Part shown: positions 23,274-32,184 of the stretch, piece after piece
How positions within the stretch are numbered: the stretch's first letter is position 1
Layout of the letters: each line of letters starts with the position of its first letter
Source: JABEVB01 sp049965775
Lineage (GTDB): Bacteria; Planctomycetota; Phycisphaerae; WQYP01
NCBI GenBank assembly: GCA_049965775.1
Contig: JBMFVX010000003.1
Location: 1 to 44,022 of the forward strand
DNA length: 44,022 nucleotides
Direction of reading: 5' to 3'
Program-made: the position numbers and the translations under genes
The notes under the pieces: model-generated
Told to the model about the DNA's origin: nothing
Database searches by the model: none
What the model saw: only the letters and a program-made list of their open reading frames with translations

Positions 23274-25064
23274 TTACGCCAGTACCGGCTGCTGTTGGCG
23301 GCGTGGTTGTTTGGCCAGTGCCCTGGCTATGCCGGGTAGAACATAGTGACGGGCTACGGCATCCCAGCTCATTTTTTCTGCCAGGGCGTACCCACGCTGC
23401 AAAAACTCGTCAATTTGCCTGTCGGTGGTGGGCAGGCGGCGATGAATTTCATCGGCGAGCCGCGCCGCAGTGGCGGTTTCGATGGTATCGCGCGTTTCGC
23501 GTGTAATTGCCAGGCAGTCTTCAATGCGGGCGATTTTAAGCTCCGGAGCCACGGTGTAGTCGGCTTCAATGACGTTGGGGGTTGGGCTGTTGCCCGCGGC
23601 ATGACGCGCAAAACCGGCGCAGCCGCAGAGCGAAGTGAACAGACATATACCGCCAAAAGAAATCGGCTCCACCTGCGCAATGCCAAAGGGTTCGTAAATA
23701 GATTGCCCAAATTCCAGATCAGAACCCTGGCGAATGTCCATAAAGTCCATGTCGGCGGGCATGCGCTGACCGCAGGTTTGGCGCGTGAAGCCAAATTGGT
23801 TGATGTAGATAACCTTGGCGGCGCAGCTTCGGGCGTTAAACTCCTGCACGCCGGCGTAAAATGCCGCCTCGCCGCCGGTAAGGTCGGGGTAGCCTTCGCG
23901 GTGTGCGACGGGCCATCGGTAATCTTTTTCCATGTTCAGGACGTCGTCGCTCCGGCGAGCCGAGGTTTCGGTGGAAAGCACCAGCAGCACGGCGCGCTTA
24001 TTCTCGCGGGCCAGGCGGGTTTCGAGTTGCTCCATCACGCGGATGTCACGCCACAAACCTTTGGAAAGCACCATGCGGGTCACATGTGTGAATACATAGT
24101 CCGGCTCAAAGCCCAGCAACTTGCCTATATAACGTTGCAAACGCCTGCGCGAGGCCAGCTTGTCGGCAAGGCTGATTTTAAATGCCGGCACGCCGTTGTA
24201 GGCGAGATCAATGTTGCGCGACTCAAATGCCTGATTAAGAAAGCGAAACTCCCGCACAATGTAATCGCCCACGGCAAAGATGTTATCGCAGTGGCGGGCG
24301 GCATCCACCAGAGGATATTTGTAGAAATGATCCTGTGGGCCGAAAACATCGTTGACGTCGAGCTTCTGCCGGTGGGCGAGTTCCAGCGCGTTGTAAAACG
24401 TGATGTCGTGTCCGGCGTGCGCTTCAACGATGCGGCGCATGGGGGCCACCTCGTGCGCATAAAAGACGGTACGAAAGCGTTCAGGGTTGTTGAGCATGGC
24501 GGCCAGAGCGGTAGGCATGCCCATGTACTCATGCGATAGAATCACCGCCGGATCAGGCCCGTCGGGGCAGCCGATGGCGTGCAGAGCTTCGAGGGCAGGC
24601 TCGGCGATGCGGCAGTATTGTTCATAATCCCAAATATACTCATACTTGCTGGATTCGATGCCGAACTCTTGAAAAAGCCGAAATTTAAACAGGTTGATTC
24701 GCTGCTGATCGTAGTGGTTTACATTAAATAGCAGCACCTCCGGATAAGCCCGGATACCGGTGACCGAATCAAAAAACGCCTTGCGGCCATAAACGATATT
24801 GACGTGATATTTGCGCTCAATTTCAGCAAATGCGCCGCCAAACGGGTGGCGGACGATGCCGTCAATGGAACTGTACAGCACCTCGCCGTCAGACCCGAGT
24901 CGCGCGTTGCCCGGCCCATCGGTTGAAAACAGCGGGCCAACCAATATGTCGCGATCTATATCTTCGGAATATGCTTTGGACGTTAACAGACCGTGAAGTA
25001 CCGCACCGATACCGCCGATTTTTTGGACAGCCTCGTGCGTGACATGAACTACAGATTTCATCAA
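23274..25064 (-). CDS. GT5-like glycosyltransferase (glycogen/starch synthase fold)
   Basis: The 596-residue protein has a glycogen-synthase-like N-terminus, HVTHEAVQKIGGIGAVLHGL (around residues 8-27, corresponding to the K-x-G-G-L nucleotide loop). In the C-terminal GT-B domain, YEPFGIAQVEPISFGG carries the E-X7-E motif. Middle segments FYAHEVAPMRR and YNGVP fit the fold. It differs from GlgA in length and in much of the sequence, so the acceptor and sugar are uncertain; a glycogen or alpha-glucan role is possible. ATGATG at the start is preceded by AGGAAG. It is transcribed alone and leftward, divergent from the APH-like gene, and pgi some 4.5 kb away is the nearest central sugar-phosphate gene. 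Confidence 0.78.
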   Translation of the reverse strand: MMKSVVHVTHEAVQKIGGIGAVLHGLLTSKAYSEDIDRDILVGPLFSTDGPGNARLGSDGEVLYSSIDGIVRHPFGGAFAEIERKYHVNIVYGRKAFFDSVTGIRAYPEVLLFNVNHYDQQRINLFKFRLFQEFGIESSKYEYIWDYEQYCRIAEPALEALHAIGCPDGPDPAVILSHEYMGMPTALAAMLNNPERFRTVFYAHEVAPMRRIVEAHAGHDITFYNALELAHRQKLDVNDVFGPQDHFYKYPLVDAARHCDNIFAVGDYIVREFRFLNQAFESRNIDLAYNGVPAFKISLADKLASRRRLQRYIGKLLGFEPDYVFTHVTRMVLSKGLWRDIRVMEQLETRLARENKRAVLLVLSTETSARRSDDVLNMEKDYRWPVAHREGYPDLTGGEAAFYAGVQEFNARSCAAKVIYINQFGFTRQTCGQRMPADMDFMDIRQGSDLEFGQSIYEPFGIAQVEPISFGGICLFTSLCGCAGFARHAAGNSPTPNVIEADYTVAPELKIARIEDCLAITRETRDTIETATAARLADEIHRRLPTTDRQIDEFLQRGYALAEKMSWDAVARHYVLPGIARALAKQPRRQQQPVLA

Positions 25065-25388
25065 TTAACTTCCTGTTATGGGTGACTCGAACGCCGGCCT
25101 AAACAAAAACGCCGTGACGCAATGCCTACAATCGGCAATTTATCTTATCGGGCTATAGGCTTACATGGGGCGATTTTGGCAAAGCCGCCGCAGCAAGGCA
25201 AAATCGCCTCATTCAATGCCCGCGTTGCGGAATTTAGCGCCATGTGGAGGGCTTAGAGAGTTTCAAGCCTAAGCTCGCCGCGTATAGAATAGCACCTGGC
25301 GAGTGAAAAGGCACTCGTGGCAACCCTTGGGGGCAAGAGTTGGGGTGCGGCGGAAAGCCTGCCCGATAACCCGGCAAACGAGTGCACA
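25065..25388. other. Divergent spacer with a 10-bp-stem inverted repeat
   Basis: The 324-bp gap between two divergent genes has no coding sequence. Its striking feature is the perfect inverted repeat GGCGATTTTG (25169-25178) and CAAAATCGCC (25199-25208) around a 20-nt loop. Both flanking genes point away, so it is not their terminator. It could be an operator pair, a small RNA or a mobile palindromic element. Confidence 0.5.
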
Positions 25389-26318
25389 ATGGATGATCAA
25401 ACAGCCTATGCCCTGAACGCTCTGGTGCAGCGTCATTACAACGTTGGCCGCATTGTGCGATTCAGACCGGTGCAGCGCGGGCGCCAGTGTGAGTCGTATG
25501 AACTTCTGACGGCAGGGGGCCAGGAGTATACGCTTCAGGTGTACCTGCCGGAGTTCACGCAGGAGCTACTAGACCGAACCGCGGCGGTGCTGGAGCTTAT
25601 GTCGCAGAATGCGTTTCCGGTGGGGTGCCCGGTGGGCCTGAAGCAGCAGGACGGCTTAATTGCGTGTGCGGGTCCGCAGAACCGCCTTATGCTGCTGCTG
25701 GACATGTTGCATGGCCAAAGTCTGCCGGTGGAACAATGGAGTGAACAGGATTTGTCGCAATTGGGCGTGCGCCTTGCGTGGATGCACCGGGCTTTGGCCC
25801 ATTTGCCATTTCCGCCGATCAGTCGTTTCAGCGGCAATATGCTGCGTGTGGCGGCGGCGGGTCACGAATTGCGTGCCGCTCGCATTGCCGCAGCCGTTGG
25901 AACTGAAACATTTGAGAAATTGGCTGCAATAAAGCCACCTGGTGAACCGGTGCCGGGGCATGGCGCGTTCGATCCGGCGGCAATCATGCTCGATGGTGAC
26001 CGACTTATCACCGCCATAACCGACTGGGGCTCCGTGGGTATGGGTACGTCAGAAAGCGACATTGTTGATGCGTTGGTTATGTGGTGCGTGCAGGCGGATG
26101 GCACGGGTATATATCCCCGTGCCAAGGCATTTTGTGAAGCCTATTTTTCGCTCGCCGACGGCAAAGCGTTTGATTGGGGCGATGCGGTGCGGCAATGGTG
26201 CGTGCACCGCGGAGCCGAGGCGGTTGCGGGCCGCCGTCCGCTGCCGCGCGGGTTTGCGGATATAGCGCGCGATCCGCAAGCTCTTGCCGATATGCTGGCC
26301 GGCGTTCATCTGGATTAA
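25389..26318 (+). CDS. Aminoglycoside-phosphotransferase-fold protein with degenerate active site
   Basis: The 309-residue protein has the APH / homoserine-kinase-II fold. An N-lobe carries ESYELLTAGGQEYTLQVYLPE, a hinge is at LMLLLDMLHGQSLPVE, and the C-lobe has RLAWMHRAL. The catalytic loop normally reads HGDxxxxN; here it is H191-G-A-F-D195-P-A-A, so the base Asp and the metal-binding Asn are replaced by Ala. The following D212-W-G in ITDWGS (DFG equivalent) is kept. Asp195 may compensate or the protein may be a pseudokinase. The start is set at the ATG 25389 because earlier codons lack resemblance; a GTG at 25317 is in frame. A GT2 gene follows 119 bp later. The substrate is unknown. Confidence 0.72.
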   Translation: MDDQTAYALNALVQRHYNVGRIVRFRPVQRGRQCESYELLTAGGQEYTLQVYLPEFTQELLDRTAAVLELMSQNAFPVGCPVGLKQQDGLIACAGPQNRLMLLLDMLHGQSLPVEQWSEQDLSQLGVRLAWMHRALAHLPFPPISRFSGNMLRVAAAGHELRAARIAAAVGTETFEKLAAIKPPGEPVPGHGAFDPAAIMLDGDRLITAITDWGSVGMGTSESDIVDALVMWCVQADGTGIYPRAKAFCEAYFSLADGKAFDWGDAVRQWCVHRGAEAVAGRRPLPRGFADIARDPQALADMLAGVHLD

Positions 26319-26437
26319 CCCGCCCGGGGAATCGGCGCATGTTGGCCGGGTAGACGCTGCAGCCTTGCGCCGCTGGGCGGTGCGTTTGACACTGTAAGCT
26401 AATAGCGGCCGGGGTTATACTTTGCCGCAACAGGAGC

Positions 26438-27505
26438 ATGATGACCATTATGGCCCAACAACTTCAGGATAATGCCGTTACCCAAGCCCGCCGCGATGCT
26501 GCGCGACCCGAGGCGTACTATTCGCTCGTGGTGCCGATGTACAACGAGCAAGATTCGGTTCAGGAACTCTACGAGGGATTAAAGCGCAACGGCGACAAGC
26601 TGGGCAAGGCTTATGAAATTATTTTTGTGGATGATGGCAGCAAAGATCAAACCTACAACAAACTTGCCGCGATAGCCGACGCCGATGCCCGCGTTGTGCT
26701 TGTGAAACTGCGGCGTAATTTCGGCCAAACGCCGGCATTGGCGGCGGGTTTTGACTATGCCGGCGGCGAGGTCATTATTGCCATGGATGGCGATTTACAA
26801 CATGACCCGGATGAAATACCAAAATTTGTCGCCAAAATCGCCGAAGGCTACGATGTGGTTTCAGGCTGGCGCGAGCGGCGGGTGGATGGCTTTTTCCTGC
26901 GGCGTTTGCCCAGCGCAGCGGCCAACAAGCTAATTCGCAAAATTTCGGGCGTGGAAATTCACGACTTCGGCACGACGTTCAAGGCTTACCGCCGCGAGGT
27001 GATCGAGCATATCAATCTTTACGGCGATTCGCATCGGTTTATTCCGGCGCTGGCGGCCATGGCCGGGGCCACCATTACCGAGGTGCCTATTCGCAACATC
27101 AATGCGCCGTATCGGCCGAGCAATTATGGTATTGGCCGCACCTTTCGCGTGCTGCTGGACCTTTTGACCATTAAGTTTCTGAACAGTTACCTTACCCGGC
27201 CGCTGCATCTGTTCGGCAAGGTGGGGCTGGCTTCGATGGCGCTGTCGTTTCTGATTGGGGTGTTTTTGCTGGCGGAAAAAATCGCCGGCTACAGCATTCT
27301 CGCAGCGCACGGGCCGCTGCTTATTTTGGGGGCGCTGCTGTTTTTAATGTCGCTTATGTTTTTTTCAACCGGACTGTTGGCGGAGCTTATAGCCCGCGTT
27401 TACTTTGAAGCCCAAGGCAAACGGGTTTATACCGTTCGTGAAGTTCGTATGGCTGGGCGCACCCTCACGCCCGCTCGCCTGCGGCAGATACCGCCGCTGG
27501 CGTAG
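26438..27505 (+). CDS. Family 2 glycosyltransferase, polyprenyl-phosphate sugar transferase type
   Basis: The 355-residue enzyme is of the DPM1/ArnC/GtrB kind, which loads a sugar from its nucleotide donor onto undecaprenyl phosphate at the inner membrane. The GT-A domain shows VVPMYNEQDSV, FVDDGSKDQT and the DxD-containing AMDGDLQHDPD, then RRVDGFFLRRLPSAAANKLIRKISG. Two C-terminal membrane helices (about 252-275 and 288-315) are typical of GtrB-like proteins. AGGAG precedes the ATG. A GT39 gene follows 79 bp downstream, so the lipid-linked sugar is probably consumed by that transferase. The sugar cannot be deduced. Confidence 0.9.
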   Translation: MMTIMAQQLQDNAVTQARRDAARPEAYYSLVVPMYNEQDSVQELYEGLKRNGDKLGKAYEIIFVDDGSKDQTYNKLAAIADADARVVLVKLRRNFGQTPALAAGFDYAGGEVIIAMDGDLQHDPDEIPKFVAKIAEGYDVVSGWRERRVDGFFLRRLPSAAANKLIRKISGVEIHDFGTTFKAYRREVIEHINLYGDSHRFIPALAAMAGATITEVPIRNINAPYRPSNYGIGRTFRVLLDLLTIKFLNSYLTRPLHLFGKVGLASMALSFLIGVFLLAEKIAGYSILAAHGPLLILGALLFLMSLMFFSTGLLAELIARVYFEAQGKRVYTVREVRMAGRTLTPARLRQIPPLA

Positions 27506-27584
27506 CGTCGAATCGCCGCGTGAGTATTTTATGCGACGTGTCGGCCTAGCGCCGTCGCGACAAAATCATGGAGATATAGCCCTG

Positions 27585-29405
27585 ATGAGCATGACAACGT
27601 CATACGCTTCGCAAGGCAGCGCACCGAACGGACGCTTGAACGATCCGGCTGACTGGCATATAGGCCATGGCTGGGCGCTGGCAATTATCGCGGCTTTTGC
27701 GCTGCCATTATATTTGATTTGTTTGGGCACCGGTCAAGCTCGCGACATGATGGAACTGTTTAACCTGGTGCCGGTGCGTGAGTGTTTTCGCGATCATCAT
27801 TGGCTGTTGCCGACATTGAACGGCTTCCCACGCATGCAGAAGCCGCCTTTGCCCGTGTGGATTCCGGCGGCTCTGGCGGAGCTGTTTCATAGCGACAACT
27901 TATGGGTGGTGCGCTTGCCTTCGGTGGTGCTGGGCCTGCTGACCTGCTGGGCCACCTACGGCATCGGCTGCTTTACAACCCGCGATCGGCGGCTGGGGCT
28001 GCTGGCGGCAGTCGTGTTGGCCAGCATGGTGGTGTTTGTGCGCCAGGCCAGGCTCGCGTCGTATGACATTTATTCGACGGCGTTTATCACGGTAGGCGTT
28101 TGGGCGCTGATGGGCATGATAGAGCAGGCACATCGCTGGTGGGCGTGGGCTGCTTTAGCCGGTATTGCCTTTGGGTTGGCGGTGCTGAGCAAAGGGCCGG
28201 TTCCGCCCGCTTATGTGTTGGTTCCGTTGGTGATTTGGATGCTCTGGTTTAGGCGGCGGCCCGCGAGCAACTGGTGGGGGCTGCTGGTGGCCGCTGTGGT
28301 ATCGGTGGTGGTATTTATGCCGTGGCTCGTCGCGGCCAATGCCCGCTACGAATCGCAGTATCATGCCAGCGGTTGGGCCGTGTGGATCAGCCAGTTTGTC
28401 AAATATGTCGCCCGGCCGGGGCGGCAATATACCGATACCCGCTGGTATTATTTTGGCATGCTGGCATGGGTGTTTCCGTGGACGCCGGCGTTGATAGGCG
28501 GTCTGGCCCTGCCGTTTTTACCGGTGCGGTCTGACCCGCCGCCGAGCCGGCAGGAATTGCAGGCCCGCTGGATGTTCTGGTTGGTGCTCATTTTGGGTTT
28601 GGCGTTTTTAACACTGCCCCATCAAAAGAAGCAGAGATATGCGTTGCAGCAGTTTCCTTTTGCGGCGCTGCTGGCTGCGGCTGTCTGGCAGGAGTTTGTG
28701 CGTTTGCGCCGCAGTGCGCCCATTGAGGCCGCCGCCAAGATTTTATTGGCATCGCAGGCCATTATCATGCTTGGTTTGGGCATTGGGTTGCTGGGTTTTA
28801 TTCCGGTGGTGCTGGCCTCACATGCCAAACCTCTTTATGAAGATCATTACACGCTTATGCAGCGCATTTACTTTTTGCGGCCGGCGCTCAATGTTTTGGG
28901 TGCGGCTGGCTGGGGTGCAGCGGCGGTTGGGTTTATCGTGCTGGGTGTGCGATTATGGAAGGATCAGTTTGGCCGCAGATTTGGCAACAGCTTTATATGG
29001 TATGCCGCGGGGGCATGGCTTCTTATGCTGACCACCACCTGGGCTTACAGGGCGGGTGCCGGCTATCAGGTCAGCCCTTACCGTGCGCCAGTACGGCAAC
29101 TTATGCAGGTGGCGCACCATGCCCCGGTGTATACCCTGCAGGGCGACACGCCCTGGCTCGGCACGCTTTATTATGCTGGCGAGATAATGCCATCGCTTTC
29201 GCGGGCACAACTGGAAGCCAAAATAAAGCAGCATACGCCCGTGTACGTGCTCACGCGCGATGCGGCGCCGTTTGCTCCGCGATTACAAAAGGCGTGTTCT
29301 CAAACACATGCAGAGGCACAAATAATAGATCGCATATTTGACGGCCATTACCACCAAACTCTCTACAAGATTACCCGAATCGCCGCAGCTGCGCAAAGGC
29401 CGTGA
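27585..29405 (+). CDS. GT39-family membrane glycosyltransferase (ArnT / dolichyl-phosphate-mannose transferase type)
   Basis: The 606-residue polytopic protein has about 11-13 predicted membrane helices, first at about 26-45, and a C-terminal soluble domain of about 110 residues. The first periplasmic loop has ARDMMELFNLVPV and LNGFPRMQKPPLPVWI, the counterpart of the ArnT/PMT loop that carries the catalytic acid and the KPPLxxW motif. LPHQKKQRYALQQFPFAAL is also family-typical. Such enzymes move a sugar from undecaprenyl or dolichyl phosphate onto lipid A, protein or another acceptor on the outer face. The start at 27585 (or 27591) follows GGAGA. It pairs with the GT2 just upstream. Confidence 0.88.
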   Translation: MSMTTSYASQGSAPNGRLNDPADWHIGHGWALAIIAAFALPLYLICLGTGQARDMMELFNLVPVRECFRDHHWLLPTLNGFPRMQKPPLPVWIPAALAELFHSDNLWVVRLPSVVLGLLTCWATYGIGCFTTRDRRLGLLAAVVLASMVVFVRQARLASYDIYSTAFITVGVWALMGMIEQAHRWWAWAALAGIAFGLAVLSKGPVPPAYVLVPLVIWMLWFRRRPASNWWGLLVAAVVSVVVFMPWLVAANARYESQYHASGWAVWISQFVKYVARPGRQYTDTRWYYFGMLAWVFPWTPALIGGLALPFLPVRSDPPPSRQELQARWMFWLVLILGLAFLTLPHQKKQRYALQQFPFAALLAAAVWQEFVRLRRSAPIEAAAKILLASQAIIMLGLGIGLLGFIPVVLASHAKPLYEDHYTLMQRIYFLRPALNVLGAAGWGAAAVGFIVLGVRLWKDQFGRRFGNSFIWYAAGAWLLMLTTTWAYRAGAGYQVSPYRAPVRQLMQVAHHAPVYTLQGDTPWLGTLYYAGEIMPSLSRAQLEAKIKQHTPVYVLTRDAAPFAPRLQKACSQTHAEAQIIDRIFDGHYHQTLYKITRIAAAAQRP

Positions 29406-29542
29406 TGATTAACTACCGAAGATGCGGGGTGCCGACCGCCGGTGCGTGCCGGGCTGTTTGCGTGGAATGTATTCATCGTTTCTACTTTCGTTTGAGTTGA
29501 TTCTGCATTATTGTGATGCTGGCTTTTAAAAGGAGTGTAAAG

Positions 29543-31162
29543 ATGGCTCTTAGCAATCGAGACCTTTGGCAGCGTTACCAAAAATATATCTGTGTGTGCC
29601 CCAAAATCGGCCTGACGCTTGATATAAGCCGTATGAACTTTTCGGACGGCTACATCAAAGACATGACCCCTCGTATGCAGGCGGCCTTCAACGCCATGGA
29701 AGCTTTGGAAAAAGGCGCCATCGCCAACGCCGACGAAAAACGCATGGTGGGCCATTACTGGCTGCGCGATGCCAAACTGGCTCCAACACCCGAAATAACC
29801 GCCGAAATCGAACAGACGCTGGAAGCGATTAAAAGCTTTGCTCGCGATGTAGCCAAAGGCGTGGTGCGGGCCTCCAACGGGAAAAAGTTTACCGACCTGC
29901 TGGTAATCGGCATCGGCGGTTCAGCGCTTGGACCGCAGTTTGTGGCCAACGCATTAGGCTCCGGACGCGACCGATTGGCGGTGCATTTTTTTGACAACAC
30001 CGACCCCGATGGCATGGATGTGGTCTTGCGTGCGGTTGGCCGCAATATCGCGCGGACTCTGGTGGTCGTTATTAGCAAGTCTGGCGGCACCAAAGAGACT
30101 CGCAACGGCATGCTTGCGGCGCAGAGGGCATTTGCGTCGGCTGGTGTGGCCTTTGCGCCGCATGCCGTGGCTGTTACAGGAGCTGACAGTGAGCTTGATA
30201 AAACCGCAACAGCCCAGGGCTGGCTTAAGCGATTTCCCATGTGGGATTGGGTTGGCGGCCGTACGAGTGAACTATCGGCGGTAGGTCTGCTGCCGGCGGC
30301 TCTGCAGGGCATTAACATTGATCAATTGCTCGCCGGCGCTCGCGATGCCGACATTGTCACGCGCAAAGCCGATGTGCTTGCCAACCCGGCCGCACTGCTG
30401 GCGCTGATGTGGTACTACGCCGGCGAAGGCCGTGGCCGCAAGGACATGGTTGTGCTGCCCTATAAAGACCGGCTGCTGCTGCTAAGCAAATACCTGCAGC
30501 AGCTGGTGATGGAATCGCTGGGCAAACAACTTGACCGCAGCGGACAGGTGGTGCATCAAGGCATTGCCGTTTATGGCAACAAAGGTTCGACCGACCAGCA
30601 TGCCTATGTGCAGCAACTGCGCGAAGGCGTGAATAACTTTTTTGTAACGTTTATTGAAGTGCTGGAAGACCGGGCCTTTGCCGACCATAAAGAGTCGGTT
30701 TGTGATCTTGAGGTTGAGCCACAGGTGCGCAGCGGCGATTATTTAAGCGGCTTTTTTCAAGGTACGCGCCGGGCGCTTTACGAAAACCAGCGCGAAAGCA
30801 TTACGATAACAGTTAGCGATGTCAGCCCGCGGAGCGTAGGCGTGCTGATTGCACTGTTTGAGCGGGCGGTGGGGCTGTATGCCGAACTGATCAATATTAA
30901 CGCCTACCATCAGCCGGGTGTTGAAGCCGGTAAAAAGGCGGCGGGTGCCGTGCTGTCGCTGCAGGCGAAAGTGCAGAAGCACATGGCGGCCGGTGGTGCA
31001 GGCACCGCCGAGCAGATCGCCCATGCCATTGACGCCGCTGATGAGGTTGAAACCGTATTTCATATATTGCGGCATCTCGCGGCCAACGAAGGCCGCGGCG
31101 TTGCGGGCAAGCCCATTAAGGCTATTTATGATACGGTGTTTGAGGCATCATCCGGCTCCTGA
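29543..31162 (+). CDS. pgi: Glucose-6-phosphate isomerase
   Basis: This cytoplasmic enzyme interconverts glucose-6-phosphate and fructose-6-phosphate. The 539-residue protein has the SIS-type sugar phosphate fold with VIGIGGSALGPQFV (about 121-134), FFDNTDPDGMD, VISKSGGTKET, FPMWDWVGGRTSELSAVGLLP, and YGNKGSTDQHAYVQQLREG holding the active-site Lys/Asp/Gln set. The catalytic His is in INAYHQPGVEAGKKAA. AAAAGGAG lies 8-9 nt before the ATG at 29543, which decides the start over the in-frame ATG at 29513. It may be co-transcribed with the glycosyltransferases 137 bp upstream or have its own promoter. Confidence 0.97.
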   Translation: MALSNRDLWQRYQKYICVCPKIGLTLDISRMNFSDGYIKDMTPRMQAAFNAMEALEKGAIANADEKRMVGHYWLRDAKLAPTPEITAEIEQTLEAIKSFARDVAKGVVRASNGKKFTDLLVIGIGGSALGPQFVANALGSGRDRLAVHFFDNTDPDGMDVVLRAVGRNIARTLVVVISKSGGTKETRNGMLAAQRAFASAGVAFAPHAVAVTGADSELDKTATAQGWLKRFPMWDWVGGRTSELSAVGLLPAALQGINIDQLLAGARDADIVTRKADVLANPAALLALMWYYAGEGRGRKDMVVLPYKDRLLLLSKYLQQLVMESLGKQLDRSGQVVHQGIAVYGNKGSTDQHAYVQQLREGVNNFFVTFIEVLEDRAFADHKESVCDLEVEPQVRSGDYLSGFFQGTRRALYENQRESITITVSDVSPRSVGVLIALFERAVGLYAELININAYHQPGVEAGKKAAGAVLSLQAKVQKHMAAGGAGTAEQIAHAIDAADEVETVFHILRHLAANEGRGVAGKPIKAIYDTVFEASSGS

Positions 31163-31213
31163 TTCGGGCGATGGTAACTTTGCAGAATCGGCGGGAGTTT
31201 GCACGGTGCATGC

Positions 31214-31945
31214 TCATCGGCCAATGGCATAACGGCGAGGCGACGCCAGCGCCGTGAACAACTGCTTGAGATATTCGCCGCAATAGATCGCTGCGCCCAG
31301 CGACGTGTAACGCCAGGACTCCCCCTGGGCGTCAAGATAATAGGCTCGCCGGCGCTCAACCATCATGGCTCGCTGCCGCTGGAGCACGTCGTTGATGGTC
31401 TCAAGCGAAGTGTCGGCGGGCCACGGAGGAGGAGATGCATATTTGCTGAGTTTGGCCAAGCGGCTCTGATGAAAAGTGTAGAGACGTTCGAAGGTGGCCC
31501 CTACGTAGCGGCCGACGTGTAACAGCCCCGATAGGTCATACCAACTGCTGTCATCGGTGGTGACCACATAGCGATCGTCGGGGAGCTTGGAATACAGCCA
31601 CGTGCGTTGCTGGGGTATATTAAAAACCCTGGCCTCGCCGACCACGGCGCAGGTGAGGCAATCGGGCGAGAGCCAGCAAAGGAGCTGTGCGCGAACCGCC
31701 TTGGAAATTTGTACACCAGCGCTTTTGGGGGCAAAGTTTTGCGCCAGAAGCGCCCGCGACATGGATGCGGCATACTGACCGATATCGAGGGCCGTGTTAT
31801 CGCCCACCGGTTGATATGGCCGGGAGGCGCGGCGCTCCAAACGGCACGCCAGAAAAATTGGCACGGTCATGACCGTCGGAAAAGCCAACGGTATCGCCAG
31901 CAGCCACAGCCGGGATAATGGCTCATTATGCGGCGCATTATGCAT
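31214..31945 (-). CDS. Hypothetical protein with N-terminal membrane anchor
   Basis: The 243-residue protein has one N-terminal hydrophobic segment (LWLLAIPLAFPTVMTVPIFLA, about 13-33), making it a signal-anchored or exported protein. The rest is soluble, with mixed helices. No motif, metal site or repeat is recognised. AAAGGA stands 7 bp before the ATG on the minus strand, and the codon pattern resembles the neighbours, so it is likely real. It lies between pgi (convergent, 51 bp away) and hisC (divergent). I cannot assign a function. Confidence 0.65.
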   Translation of the reverse strand: MHNAPHNEPLSRLWLLAIPLAFPTVMTVPIFLACRLERRASRPYQPVGDNTALDIGQYAASMSRALLAQNFAPKSAGVQISKAVRAQLLCWLSPDCLTCAVVGEARVFNIPQQRTWLYSKLPDDRYVVTTDDSSWYDLSGLLHVGRYVGATFERLYTFHQSRLAKLSKYASPPPWPADTSLETINDVLQRQRAMMVERRRAYYLDAQGESWRYTSLGAAIYCGEYLKQLFTALASPRRYAIGR

Positions 31946-32184
31946 GGCAATGTTCCTTTACACGAACGCGGAGGGGCGGCCACAGAAGAAGCTGCCGATT
32001 CGGCCGATGCTGACGTCGTTGGCCGCGATAGTATCGGTGTTTTGGTGGCTCGGCAAGCGTAGCATCGCCAGGATCGCTGTCTGAAAAGCGAGTGTGCCGA
32101 CGACGCCATCTTCCGCAATCATTACGCCGCCTTTATACTGCCGTGGATGAATGCCGGTCGGTCTAGACATTTAGGGATCAGGCT

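Noticed and set aside
26386..26421. TTGACA and TATACT before the GT2 gene as a promoter
   Set aside because: The spacing is 24 bp, too long for a sigma-70 promoter; the TATACT alone is not enough.
31958..32170. Small minus-strand frame of 70 codons (or 54 from 32122) between hisC and the anchored hypothetical protein
   Set aside because: Only an AAGGCGG near the inner ATG supports it. The composition is not clearly coding and no motif is recognisable.
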